Assembly: GCA_905221605.1 (NCBI GenBank)
Contig: CAJNDS010002336.1
Coordinates: 101,208 to 165,207, forward strand
Reading direction: 5' to 3'
Source of the DNA: Symbiodinium natans
Lineage: Eukaryota > Sar > Dinophyceae > Suessiales > Symbiodiniaceae
DNA: 64,000 nucleotides
A program made the translations under genes and the position numbers. Positions 54,905 to 64,000 of this stretch are shown here, piece after piece. The notes under the pieces were generated by a model. It was not told the DNA's origin, ran no database searches, and saw only the letters and a list, made by a program, of their open reading frames with translations. Position 1 is the stretch's first letter. Each line of letters opens with the position of its first letter.

Positions 54905-55200
54905 AATGAGGGCGGCACACTTGGACATGGTCGTGCTGGGCCACAGCATCCACGGCCAAGTGCATGGTGTCCAGGTCCCCTGCCAGCAAATACTATACGT
55001 ACACATATATGTAATGATGAACATAAGACAGCTTACGGAGCATATTATATTATATTGTAAAGTATAAATATATGTGCGTGTACATATCTTGTCTTATTAT
55101 ATAGTCTTTTGCTGGCAGCGACAATGCCGTACGCAAGTTACGTGGCCACCATTCCCAGCCTTATCTACAATGGCCCTTCCGCCTTCGTGACAGAGGCGCA
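54905..55200 (+). CDS. Two candidate plus-strand exons
   Basis: Plus strand: KMRAAHLDMVVLGHSIHGQV (about 54,905-54,980, followed by CAG|GT), then after an AT-rich gap with TTTTGCTGGCAG, ATMPYASYVATIPSLIYNGP and SAFVTEAQ (about 55,120-55,200). Both are protein-like and separated by an intron-like AT-rich stretch. No family recognised. Confidence 0.33.
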
Positions 55201-55845
55201 GAATCACGGAATTCCAGGTGTTGCTAAACGGGGTTTCCCAAAATAGGGGTCCGCTCAATATACCCCAAAACAACATATTCCCTACTATGGGCGCCCTCGA
55301 TGATACTGTTAGCAAGCTGGGCTTTTCTTGGACTTTCCAGGTCGAATGCGTGACCAAAAACGTGCCAAAGGTAAAGCTGAGATTATGTTGTTATAGTTTC
55401 CTTCATGTTTTCTTACCTTATTAAACGGCAAAAGCAAAGGTCTGGTGTTTTATCTTTAGTGCTAGCTGGTATTTTTGCACCTGTAAATTAAGGACCTTTC
55501 GAATTTGACCACCCCATGAAAGAATCAGAACCAAGGACAGCGATTACAAGGAATTTGAATAAGCTCGTTGCCAAATCTCTGCAACCCGTGCAGAGTGAAG
55601 AACAATCCGTACCAGCCTTTTTTTGATGGGAATTTGCTTCTATCTTCATAAAAGCCTTCCTCTGAAACTTGATGTTTATGGATCGAGAACACAGTGAAGC
55701 CCGACTAATATTGGGATCCCACACCCAGTTACCCAGTTTCCCTGAATGTTCATTCTGTCGTCTCACTTTCATTCGTGTATTCATTTGCTCCCAATCAATA
55801 GAACACGTGTGCTGCTTGTGGAATTCACCAGACTAGTCTTTCATA
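55201..55845. other. No well-supported gene
   Basis: AT-richer sequence with short frames. Nothing recognised. Confidence 0.4.
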
Positions 55846-55847
55846 GC

Positions 55848-55955
55848 GGCTGCACATCTGGGCCTTGCTGGTCCCCAGCGTCTCGAAGAAATTGATGCCA
55901 CTGCCTGTCCAAGATTATGGCGTGCCGGCTGTCTTCTGGGCCCCAAGCCCTGTAT
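55848..55955 (-). CDS. Candidate exon next to a microsatellite intron
   Basis: Minus strand: after the microsatellite, the acceptor ATGTACATACAG|G opens a frame reading [20 protein letters not shown], then [13 protein letters not shown] and a stop. Protein-like, no family recognised. The charged candidate exons at 56.2-56.6 kb on the same strand may lie upstream in the same gene. Confidence 0.4.
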
Positions 55956-56051
55956 GTACATATATACATATATACATATATACATATATACATATATACA
56001 TATATACATATATACATATACGTATACATATATACATATACGTATACATAT

Positions 56052-56087
<36 letters not shown>

Positions 56088-56088
56088 G
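55956..56088. repeat. (TATACA)n / (TA)n microsatellite
   Basis: ACATATAT units in tandem ending in (TA)n. Tyr/Ile-rich frames here are artefacts. Confidence 0.95.
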
Positions 56089-56199
56089 TATTCACTATGT
56101 GTGTGATGTTCGTACTCATCACATGAGAAGAAGCAGAAGCGCATGCTACGTATGTACTGTATACTCAAGAAGCAGAACGAATATTTCACTACACAGCTC

Positions 56200-56600
56200 C
56201 GGCCTTGAGATCCTTCTCACCTTCTGGACTTCTTGGAAAGACAGGTTTCAGAGCCTTGGGGGCAAAGACGTGGTCTGCCCTTGACTCCTTCGAAGCTGAC
56301 CACAACTGCCGAGATTTCCGCTTGATGATTCTTTAGGCTTCGACTTCTTCCGTTCCTGACATCGATTGGGGCCTACCATGGCTTACCACATCCTACTGCT
56401 GCCGCAGCCATTCTGGAGAAGCTCCCCTTTGCCTTGCTTTGATCTTTGCTGACCACGTTTTTGGACTCTTTTTCTTTGCCTTTGGTCTTTAAGCGTGAAG
56501 CTCCGGAAGTCTTTTCTTTTCCTTCCTTGCCACGGGAGCCGCGCTCGCTGGGTCTTTTCTCCTCAGCTGCCCAGATGATGCCCGCCCGCCTCCACAATAT
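56200..56600 (-). CDS. Candidate Lys-rich exons
   Basis: Minus strand: [20 protein letters not shown], then [20 protein letters not shown] (about 56,590-56,400), and further on [13 protein letters not shown] or, in another register, [20 protein letters not shown] (about 56,345-56,210). Such charged low-complexity stretches suit disordered nuclear proteins, but no domain supports a function. Confidence 0.35.
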
Positions 56601-56839
56601 GATGCAGTATACTGCCAGGTGATGGCAGGGAGATTCGCTGAGCTTTCGCTCATGCTCGCTTCTCTTTTTCATTCTTTTCCAGCTCACACACTGCCTATGA
56701 AATGAGAGTTGAACGAGCCCTCGGGCAGGAGCGGCCGCTGAAGGGGTCCGGCATTGGCCCTTGGCCTGGGACGGCTTCCGGTGTCAGAGGCTTTACTTTT
56801 GAACAAGTAGTAGGCAGGACAAGGAGCATCCTCCGAAAA

Positions 56840-56872
56840 ACATGGGGAGGGGGGGGGGGGGATGGGGGGGGG
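56840..56872 (+). repeat. Poly-G runs
   Basis: G-runs interrupted by GAT in a local G-rich tract. Confidence 0.85.
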
Positions 56873-57167
56873 GAGCTACAGTAGAGCAACTGCCAATTTC
56901 TAGCAACTCCACGCAAAACATGATGCCCAGGGCCCCGCAGCTGCTGAGGCACAGACGCAAGTACAATAGTAGCAGCTCGCCGTATGACACCCTGGGGCAT
57001 GTGGATGAACCTCACGCGGCAATGTGAGCATAATGACTGCATAAGTTATAAAGTCAGGCAGCTTGCGTGTCCAGTGGGTAAGGCGCAAGCAAAGCTTGGA
57101 AGACCGGAGCCACAACAAGCATGAACATTACCTTGGCTGATATCTCTTCGGGCTCTCCCACGTGGTG

Positions 57168-58067
57168 CTAAGCAAAGAGAGCCAAGCTCCAGGCCAGCGG
57201 TGTGACCATGGCAATCCACGTGAAAATCCCGGACCTGATGTCGTGGCGGAACCGTGGACACAGCTGCAATTGCACCACAAACACCATGGGCCTGCTGTGT
57301 GGGATGAGCCAAGGCTCCCACCAAGTGGGCCCCGCAGCCTGAAGGGGCACCATCAGCTGCCTCGGGCGCAGCCAAGCATGTAACCTGGAAGGTAGTAGTC
57401 CGGAATCCGGCATCGCTTCCGCAGACCTGAGGCCTTTGCCGGCGAACCTCCGGCGAGAGGGACAGCATGTCCAGAAAGTTGACATTCAGTAAGTAGCTGC
57501 CCAACAGATATCGCGCAGGCCATCTGAAGCAACTCCATCGTGCCAGTGGTCTGCAAAGGCACGCCAGAGACAGCGTCTGTATAACTATGAGAAAGAGGCT
57601 AGCGAGCCGTGCCACAAAATAATGCAGCGAGGATGAATTTGAAGGGGCACGGTTCTCGATGGCACACTGCGTTGAGAAGAGCCACGAGAAGAGACTTGAC
57701 AGGCCGAAGACCACAAGTCCCGCGAATGTATTGGCTCTAAGGACCAGCGATGAACAGGCGGAGTTGAATCGGACTGCACCAGCATAGAGCACTGCACATA
57801 TCAAAACCTGGAGCAGGGCTCGATCGATGCTCACCGACCCCGCACTTGCATAGGAGGGTCGCCTCTCTGAGGGCCCGTTGAAAACAAAAAAACTGCTCTT
57901 GAGCTCCCGGCCTTTGGCGTTAACAGACACGATTGGCAGTTCGGCCACCAGTCCGTGGGCAGGAAATACTCGCCACCAGACCCACAAAGATCCACAAAGC
58001 AAAAGGGCACGAAGATGTAGGCGGCGAGCAGCAAGCCAAGTGCAGCAAAGCTACCTGGAGAGCTCAT
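57168..58067 (-). CDS. Probable C-terminal exons: multi-pass membrane region
   Basis: Minus frames give hydrophobic helices: AALGLLLAAYIFVPFCFVDL, LLQVLICAVLYAGAV, TFAGLVVFGLSSLFSWLF, FVARLASLFLIVIQTLSLAC and ARYLLGSYLLN. The last recalls the late helix of acyltransferase-3 proteins. A final stretch IFTWIAMVTPLAWSLALFA ends in TAG at 57,165. At least two register changes require introns. The function is inferred from the hydrophobic pattern only. Confidence 0.45.
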
Positions 58068-61000
58068 TGGATGATGACCAAACTACAAACAGTTTCGACG
58101 ACCTCTGCCTGGCCTCCGCCGCACCAGTGGTCCAACACTAAAGTCGATTTTCCGAAGATCAAGGCCAGCAAAAACCATCGCTGAATTGTCTCCGCATGGA
58201 ACACAATGCTGCTCCAGGGCTTTGAGAAGAACAGAGAGAGCAGCATCGGCAGGAAGCCTGCTGTACACAAACGACATGCGTTTTGGTCTGTGCTACGTTT
58301 ACATGGCTGACTTTCACGTGCAGAACTCGTCAATTCCAGCCAGCCCATCATGAACCCGAGTGCAACTTGTGTTGAAGGTCTACGACTCTGCGCCCGGTCT
58401 GGACGGATTCTCGCTTCCAGGATTTGCCAGTTTCGGGGGCCTCAGGCTCCCCATGACACCAGTTACTGCCCCTCCTTTCTCTGCTTGCTTGGAAAGCTGG
58501 GCGGGGATTCAAGAGGTGTTTTGCTGGTTCCTCAGAAGTCGGGGAGGCAGTTTGCTCTCAATTTGTTTTCGCGGCCCTCAGACGTAGAGACCATGCTACT
58601 TCTATAGGACTTGCTTCATGGGCGTGTAGTAGGAGGCATGAGCCGTTTCTGCAACAACAAACCGTCGTGACGAAGTTCGGGTTCGGAGAACTAGTAACCC
58701 CCCTCACATAGGACATTAGTCCAGCAACAGAGCTATCCAGATCTGCGATGGGAGGCTGGAGACTGCTCTCGGACCTCATTCTCTTTGGTTTAACTGCGTC
58801 CTGAAGTCTCACACAAAGAGCACGTCGCCCCAATTCCCGCCTGCGTAGAAGTACAAGATCAAAATCGCAAGGTCTCTTTGCGTGAAAGCCGAATGTTCGC
58901 TGGATGTGTGAGCCGCGGCCGCGAAGCAAAAGACACCGTAAGCCCAATCTTGGGTTGCAAGCCGATACGTAAACATAGTCCAGTCTGGCACTGGTATCGC
59001 CGGCATGGGCATGGAATTTTCCTGAGCCTGACCCTGAGAGGGAAGTTCATAAGTGCGGGGCTCGACCAAGACACACCAGAACCAATGAAAGAGGATCACG
59101 TCCGCCATGCCGAGCACCGCAAGGCAGTCCCAAAGGTTGTACAGCTCGATCGTCTTTCGGCTCACGGCACGAGCAAAACCCAAAGAGTCCAGGTAGCTCA
59201 TGAGCTTGTCTTCCAGGGCACCTTGAGCCAAGGCATCTTGTGCTTGCGCCCGGGTTGTGAGGCCTTTCGTTTGCATCCTCAGGCCCATGCGGTCGACCTT
59301 CTGACTGGCCAGACGAGGCAGCGCCGGTACTTCCACGAAGTGCAGCGGAACCATGTACTGAGGCAGACGTTTGAGCAACTCCTCGCTCATCTTTCCGCGC
59401 ACGTCTTGCCTCCCCACGCTGCAGGCGACCAGAAAGGCAACCTTGGCTACTGGTAATAGAGGACAAGGAATCAAGCCGGGTTGGGGCTGCATATTTTGTC
59501 AAGACACAAGCGTCTGCTCGTCTTCCGCAGCCTGAACCACAGCAGCTTCTTGGCAGAATGGCTCCAAAGCGGCCTCGATCTCTGCAAGCTCTACCCGCAC
59601 ACCATGGAGCTTGACCTGACCAAGGCTGATTGAATTGAGCCTTTGTCAAGCACTCACGCCCGAGCGTGCACAGCCCGTTTGGTGCACTGTTGTAGTATGT
59701 TTCCTATGGTGCGTTCGACCCTTGCACTCCCGGCCGGATAGGGCCGGCAAGGCTTATTACAGTTCAAAGGCTATGAACGGGTCCATAATTCAGCAATTAG
59801 TGCAACGCCTCGGTACTTCTGATTCTGTTTCAGCGTGGGCATACTTCCCTCACATTCGCAGGACAGCGGCTTGTTGTAGACTTTGGGATGGTGGAGAGTT
59901 CAGGTGACAACTCTGGGTATGGCAGAAGGGAGCAGTCTAGATTTCCCTTGAATGGCAAAGCGGGCTTAAGGCACAACAACTCCCTCAAAAGGTACCAAAA
60001 CAGTAAGTACCGTGGGGATGCATGGCGGGTCCGGGGAGCTTCTTGGGACTCGCAGCCATTTTACATTGTTCGTACCTGCTGCTCCTGAGCTGAGTGCGAA
60101 AGGGTGCTTCTGGATTCATGTCTGGCGCATGGAGGAGCACCCTGAATCCTTACGGCAATTGATGAAGGATGACGCTCAATGATGCCTCTTCATAGGTGCA
60201 GAGCTTGCATACTTATGTGTGCTTGCGGCTCTTGGCGGTGCTTGGCGCCGGCCGGTGCCAGAAGTGTAGTCGTGGAACGGTCATGGGTCTGAATAAACCC
60301 TAAACTCTAAACGAAAAAACCTAGCCGAGCCAACCCTTGCATCGTGGTCTGAAAGATGGGTGGGGCAGGGTCCCGGAAATGGGTGCCAGTTAGGGTGGCC
60401 CAGTCTTCCTGTAAAGCCTCCAAAGCCTTGGCACTCCCACAAATCGATGGGCCATTCTTCTGTGGCTTTACCTTAACTCAGGTTAGACTCTCCGTTCCCC
60501 ATTGCCAAAGCGGGGAAAGACGTGTTTGCCTAACAGTTTTTGATTGTCACGAAGGCCTGGTTGTCAATACGACCACAAACTTCCAGCTCGTCGTTATTGT
60601 TCCACATTCCAAGGTCACCAGTTCGGAAAGCGGCTCGGCCATCCACCTCGTGGCCAGCACAGACCCCCACCCTAAACCCTAAACCCTAAACCCTAAACCT
60701 TAAACCGTAAACCGTACACCCTAAACCCTAAGCCCTTTTTTCCATCTGGGCTGGGTGGGGAATGCCGGCCCTAAACCCTAAACCCTTGACTTAAGCCTTA
60801 ATCTTGAAGCGACCAACCTGGAGCAATCTCTCCGCGGTAAGCTCGGGCATGTTGAGATAGCCACGGAACATGATTCCGCTGAAGAGGATTTCACCCTGAC
60901 GGGCGTGCCGAGCTTTTGCATCATGCAAGGTTACGTGAATCGACGGCTGAGGTTTCCCCACAGGAGCCACGGAGCTCTCAGGAACAGCAAGGCAACGCCA

Positions 61001-61861
61001 TGTCGTCATGCCCGTCTCTGTCAAGCCATAGTAATTTCTCAGTCGCATCGATGCTTGCAACGCTTTGGTGCAAAGATGTCGTGGCAGCGGCTCTCCAATG
61101 GCCACGACATGTGTGCGCGACGCGAAAGCAGAAAGCGAATCCATCATGTGCGTGAGAACAGAAGGGACCCCAGCGAGGACACAGATATTGCAGTCGCGGA
61201 CAGCATCTGCAATGTAGGCCAACTGTTTCTGAGAACCATCAGGCGTAATGAAGACGCAGCCTGCAAGACAAAGAGCGGGAAACATTTCATACTCTGCTGT
61301 TCTCCACTGGTATGGGGTCTTCCAAAGAAGGTTGCGGCAGTTTTCCTCACCCAGATCTTCGGTAAAGCAGCACACCGAATGCCACAAGCAACTGTGATCG
61401 CACACCACACCTTTGGGCCGTCCAGTCGATCCCGACGTGTAAATCACCATGCAAATCCGGCTGGGATCTGGAGAAGCTCTGGTCAGGCACCTGCTGGTTC
61501 CGGACTTTTCAAAAGTTTTTTCCAGAAGAAGAACTGGCGGGACCCCTGGGATGGAACCGGCCATGTCCTCAGAATCGGTGAGTACGAGTGATGCATCCGC
61601 ACACAGCAAAAGCCGACGAGGGAGTGGCACATCCTTTGGCACAGGGGTGTAGGCACAGCCAGCCTCCCAAACAGCCAGAACGGCCGCGAGCGCGAGCGCC
61701 GAGCGATCCAGATGCAAAGCGACCAGCAAGACTTCGCCACACATCCCTGGTGATGGCTGCAGATTGTGTGCCGCACAGGCATGCGCGATATGCCTGGCAA
61801 TATGACTCGCCCATGCCAAGAGTTCGTCATACGTGAAGGAGATGTGGACCTGAGAAACCAC
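57168..61861 (-). CDS. Adenylation-domain / membrane acyltransferase-like hybrid gene, multi-exon
   Basis: Minus-strand gene with at least five exons. Four give an adenylation (AMP-binding) domain of the NRPS / acyl-CoA ligase superfamily, which activates a carboxylic acid as acyl-AMP. Motifs in order are A1 FTYDELLAWA, A3 YTSGSTGRPKGV, A5 YYGLTETG, A6 GEILFSGIMFRGYL, A7 FRTGDLG, A8 QVKLHGVRVELAEIE and A10 SQKVDR with its lysine. No carrier domain follows. The chain continues into NLWDCLAVLGMADVILFHWF and YFYAGGNWGDVLFV, which resemble the start of acyltransferase-3 membrane domains, and then into several hydrophobic helices. In A4 the residue expected to be Asp for alpha-amino acids seems replaced, so a non-alpha-amino substrate is more likely. 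Both ends of the gene are uncertain. Confidence 0.72.
58070..58330 (-). CDS. Probable exon: hydrophobic segments of the same gene
   Basis: Minus frame with CTAGFLPMLLSLFFSKPWSS, then AETIQRWFLLALIFGKST. This suits membrane helices of the acyltransferase-like part. Splice limits not resolved. Confidence 0.45.
58331..58814. other. Probable intron sequence, unresolved
   Basis: Lies between the A10/first-helix exon and the next hydrophobic exon. A minus frame with PPIADLDSSVAGLMSYVRG near 58,700 may be an additional exon. Confidence 0.4.
58815..59449 (-). CDS. Exon: A-domain C-terminus fused to first membrane segments
   Basis: Opens after TTACCAG|T and reads KVAFLVACS, then LLKRLPQYMVPLHFVEVPAL and the A10 motif LASQKVDR (usual form SGKVDR; lysine kept). 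A roughly 45-residue linker leads to a hydrophobic segment NLWDCLAVLGMADVILFHWF. The exon ends GNWGDVLF at a likely GTGTGA donor, where acyltransferase-3 proteins usually continue with a FFvLSGF motif. Confidence 0.75.
59500..59615 (-). CDS. Exon: A8 motif
   Basis: Opens after GGTCAG|GTCAAG and reads VKLHGVRVELAEIEAALEPF, then CQEAAVVQAAEDEQT. This joins in phase to the A7 exon (..DNQ|VKLHG). The donor end near 59,500 is unresolved; the intron to the next exon would be only about 50 nt. Confidence 0.78.
59640..60540. other. Large intron of the adenylation gene
   Basis: Separates the A7 exon (GC donor) from the A8 exon. It holds no recognisable gene, and a CCCTAAA-like word near 60,296. Confidence 0.6.
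60557..60646 (-). CDS. Exon: A7 motif, with GC donor
   Basis: A 30-codon exon reading VDGRAAFRTGDLGMW, then ELEVCGRIDNQ, in phase with both neighbours. The donor is CAG|GCCTTC, that is GC rather than GT, as is frequent in dinoflagellates. The acceptor is unusual (CACGAG|G), so the 5' limit may be off. Confidence 0.75.
60669..60788 (-). repeat. Telomeric repeats inside an intron
   Basis: (CCCTAAA)n at 60,669-60,735 and again at 60,769-60,788, within the intron between the A6 and A7 exons. Telomere-like DNA is thus carried inside a probable gene. Confidence 0.88.
60818..61849 (-). CDS. Exon: adenylation core (A1-A6)
   Basis: Opens after TTTCTCAG|GTCCAC and closes at CTCCAG|GTTGGT, 344 codons in one frame. 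It includes the ATP-phosphate loop YTSGSTGRPKGV and the YGLTETG motif. The A2-like segment WEAGCAYTPVP precedes them. Length and order match the N-terminal subdomain of the family. Confidence 0.85.
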
Positions 61862-62049
61862 ATGTCAGGTACTTCTGGGCTTGGTAGGAGTTTCGGGAAC
61901 CCCCCAAGTTGCAGCCCACCCAACTGCGAGCCTGCCCCTGGCTGGTCAGCTCCACAGCTGCGCGCGCATGTCCGGGGGCACGTCTCACGTGCTCCAGGAC
62001 ACTGCCTCGAACGCAGCTGCTCGAATGCAGCTGGCGTGCAGCTAAACCC

Positions 62050-62361
62050 ATATCTTAAAACCAAGTGGCTGTGAAAGTCAGCACGGGTCCGAACGTCAGC
62101 ACCCGACATGGCGAGGAGATATCGGAAACATCTGTGCTCCAAGTTAATCGTGCCTAAAGGTGCCCAAAATACATCCTGCCACAGATTCAAGAGACGTGTT
62201 GCTGCTCGTGTCCAAGTACCGTCCTGGCTAGAATCTGCTAACGATCTTATCAAACAATCGGCCACTGAGAGTCCTTTGAATTCTTTGGTTTTGCCTTCTT
62301 CTTGGACTCTTTCCTTTGCCTTCGAAGGATGGGTCATGGAGTGGTACTTGGTGCGTTGCAC
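62050..62361 (-). CDS. Candidate upstream exon of the adenylation gene
   Basis: Minus frame with a Lys/Glu-rich start (SKAKERVQEEGKTKEF), then GLSVADCLIRSLADSSQ and LLNLWQDVFWAPLGTINLEH, then CFRYLLAMSGADV. The LL.LWQDVF / INLEH.CF pattern is loosely like a peptidyl-carrier fold, but there is no clear G-D-S attachment motif. It may be part of the same gene or a neighbour. Confidence 0.35.
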
Positions 62362-62810
62362 AACACAGCGGCGTTGCGCCTTCCCGAACTTCGCTTCTTG
62401 CTTCTCGTCGCCTTCTCCTCAGCCCACTGCTTTATTACAAGTAGGTCTTCGCTTGTGCCTAGTTCTTGCTGGCGACGCCCCTCGGCACTAGGTGAACATT
62501 GGGACAGCTGGGGCCAGAAACGCAGCTGCTGGAGCTCGTGCTTCTGCCTACAGGTGGAACGGTGGAGCTCTGGCACGGGGGGAACTGTGTCCATGGGCGT
62601 CCTCACAGCAAGGAGCCATCCCAAGCCCTTCACCCGTCTCCGATGCGGTGCCAGTCTCAGATGCCTCAGATCGCATCTCCGGCATCGATGTCCCTCGTCT
62701 CTCGCATGAGTGCTCCCTTGCTTCGGCTCTTCTGCCAAGGAACTCTTGCTTGCATGGCCTCCTGCGCTGCCGCATAGGCCTTGCTGCGCCAGAGGAACCA
62801 CACAAAGATC

Positions 62811-62842
62811 CTAAACCCTAAACCCTAAACCCTAAACCCTGC
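62811..62842 (-). repeat. Interstitial telomeric repeat (CCCTAAA)n
   Basis: Four perfect CCCTAAA units between exon candidates. Confidence 0.92.
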
Positions 62843-62874
62843 CCGACATCCGCAGAGCCAGCGCAGGAGCCGAC

Positions 62875-62925
62875 CTTGGCCTCTGCTTGTGCGCGCGCTA
62901 GCTCCGCAGCCTTGTGAGCTGCGAC
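62875..62925 (-). CDS. 51-bp mini-exon, alanine-rich helix
   Basis: Between ATCCAG|G and AAG|GTCGGC the minus strand reads VAAHKAAELARAQAEAK, exactly 17 codons. Clean AG..GT borders and a perfect amphipathic helix make it a good exon candidate. It pairs with the next one upstream. Confidence 0.5.
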
Positions 62926-62954
62926 CTGGATCATCTTATATTATTACCATTCTT

Positions 62955-63050
62955 TTTAAATATGGTTCTTGTTGTTGTTGTTGTTGTTATTATTATGATG
63001 ATGATTATGATTGTGACTACTACTATCATTAGAATGTTCTTACTACTACT
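62955..63050. repeat. Trinucleotide microsatellite (GTT/ATT/ATG/ACT)
   Basis: Runs of GTT, then TTATTA, GATGAT and ACTACT. It lies between two mini-exon candidates and is probably intronic. Confidence 0.9.
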
Positions 63051-63052
63051 TC

Positions 63053-63123
63053 TTGCAGTTGGGGTCGCTCCTGGCCTGCGCGGCCTGGAGCGCTGCAGCC
63101 TTTTGGAGCGCAGCCAGCTGGGC
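63053..63123 (-). CDS. Candidate mini-exon, alanine-rich helix
   Basis: After GGTTCCAG|G the minus strand reads AQLAALQKAAALQAAQARSD, then PNCK. It is the same style of Ala/Gln helix as the 62.9-kb mini-exon, so both probably belong to one coiled-coil gene upstream of the adenylation gene. Confidence 0.45.
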
Positions 63124-63169
63124 CTGGAACCCAGAGAACTTTGGACCGTTCAACGGCCCTCGTGGTAAG

Positions 63170-63243
63170 GTTTAAGGTTTTTTGGTTGAGGGTTTATTGC
63201 TTAGGGTTTAGGGTTTCGGGTTTAGTGTGTAGGGTTTAGGGTG
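63170..63243 (+). repeat. Decayed telomeric TTTAGGG words
   Basis: TTTAGGG-like words in the opposite orientation to the tract at 62.81 kb. Confidence 0.8.
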
Positions 63244-64000
63244 GAATGCGCCGGCAAAATCAGACAAAGCAGACATGATAAGCGGCTACGGAGGATCAAG
63301 ATGCGTCAAGACCGAGGACACATTAACTGCAACCCAGATGGGTCCGGACTCGATATCACTGTCTTGTCCACTTCCTTACCACGTCAACTTCTGAGCATTG
63401 AGTTCCACTAGCTAAATCTTATACTCACTGGCTGAACCTAGTACGTACAATTGCGTACTACTCTGTTGGAGTTCCAGTCCGAGCATTCTGCAGACGCTGC
63501 CTTATGAGCTCAAGCTCCAGCCTGTGCGGCAGACTGCTTGGACTCCTCCTCTTCCCGAATCTGCAAAAAAGCAAGTCCGTACACTGGCACTGGCAACACA
63601 CCACAGGTACAAGTGTGCCGTGTTGTAGGATCCAAGTCTTCGACAACCCACTTCCAGCCACTACCTTCGTGCCCCTTCGGTGCAGTCTTGCCACCCTGGC
63701 GCGGTGTTTCACGGGGACTCGGCTCGACGCTTCAGTGATTCAGGGTCCCAAGCTTGGTCTCGAAAGCATTCGAAAGCGGCCTCAAACTGGAGAAGCGACT
63801 GAGTCTCCCCAATCACACGAACTCGTTGTCCTCAAGTTCACAAGCCACATGGCACACCGTCAGCAAGATGCTACACAAGTACCGGGGCGCGTGCCCTTGA
63901 GGCATCCGTACTTGGCCTTCAGCATCTCCACGACGCCTGCGCAACCATTTGCTGGCAAGCATTTGCTGGCAACCATTTGCTGGCAAAGCTCTACAACTCA
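63244..64000. other. No well-supported gene
   Basis: Minus frames near 63,470-63,560 give short charged segments after GCAG (IREEEESKQSAAQAGA or, in another register, LPHRLELELIRQRLQNA), possibly further helical exons. The end of the window (63,938-63,987) has three copies of a CA(AC)CATTTGCTGGCAA word. Confidence 0.4.

Overview
The window reads as nuclear DNA of a protist alga, most likely a dinoflagellate (Symbiodiniaceae-like). The evidence is plant-type telomeric repeats (TTTAGGG) scattered through the interior, recognisable protein domains split over small exons, AG|G-type acceptors including one clear GC donor, and very low gene density with dense tandem and simple repeats. A chromerid or another TTTAGGG protist cannot be excluded. 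No bacterial-style operon, rRNA, tRNA or CRISPR array was seen.

Layout. 1-16.3 kb is mostly repeats: diverged tandem arrays, interstitial telomere tracts, a purine-rich block, poly-C/poly-G runs, four palindromes in tandem (12.48-12.89 kb) and about 1.4 kb of GT-type microsatellite. 16,295-25,932 is a complete, young LTR element on the minus strand: two 797-bp LTRs, a 1091-codon Gag-like ORF, no recognisable pol, and an extreme one-strand enrichment of the hexamer GGGATA. 26-30 kb holds weak exon-like ORFs. 30.8-49.7 kb is a repeat landscape built from a roughly 2-kb unit: an old copy at 30.8-32.3 kb, a tandem array at 35.45-49.19 kb and worn copies after it. Two insertions can be defined inside units by comparison with intact units: a 460-bp element with a 6-bp duplication, and a 1.67-kb element with 12-bp inverted termini. 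Between them (32.7-34.9 kb) lies a tandem array of exon-like coiled-coil modules on the minus strand. 50-57 kb contains scattered exon candidates and microsatellites.

The best gene is on the minus strand at about 61.85-57.17 kb. It is an interrupted adenylation (AMP-binding) domain with its A3, A5, A6, A7, A8 and A10 motifs spread over at least four exons. It runs straight into hydrophobic sequence resembling the start of a membrane acyltransferase-3 domain. This is an unusual hybrid that would activate a carboxylic acid and perhaps transfer it at a membrane. Upstream are tiny alanine-rich helical exons of perhaps another gene.

Most long open frames in this window are by-products of repeats (GT tracts, purine tracts, tandem units) and are not annotated as genes. 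Exon limits were judged by eye.
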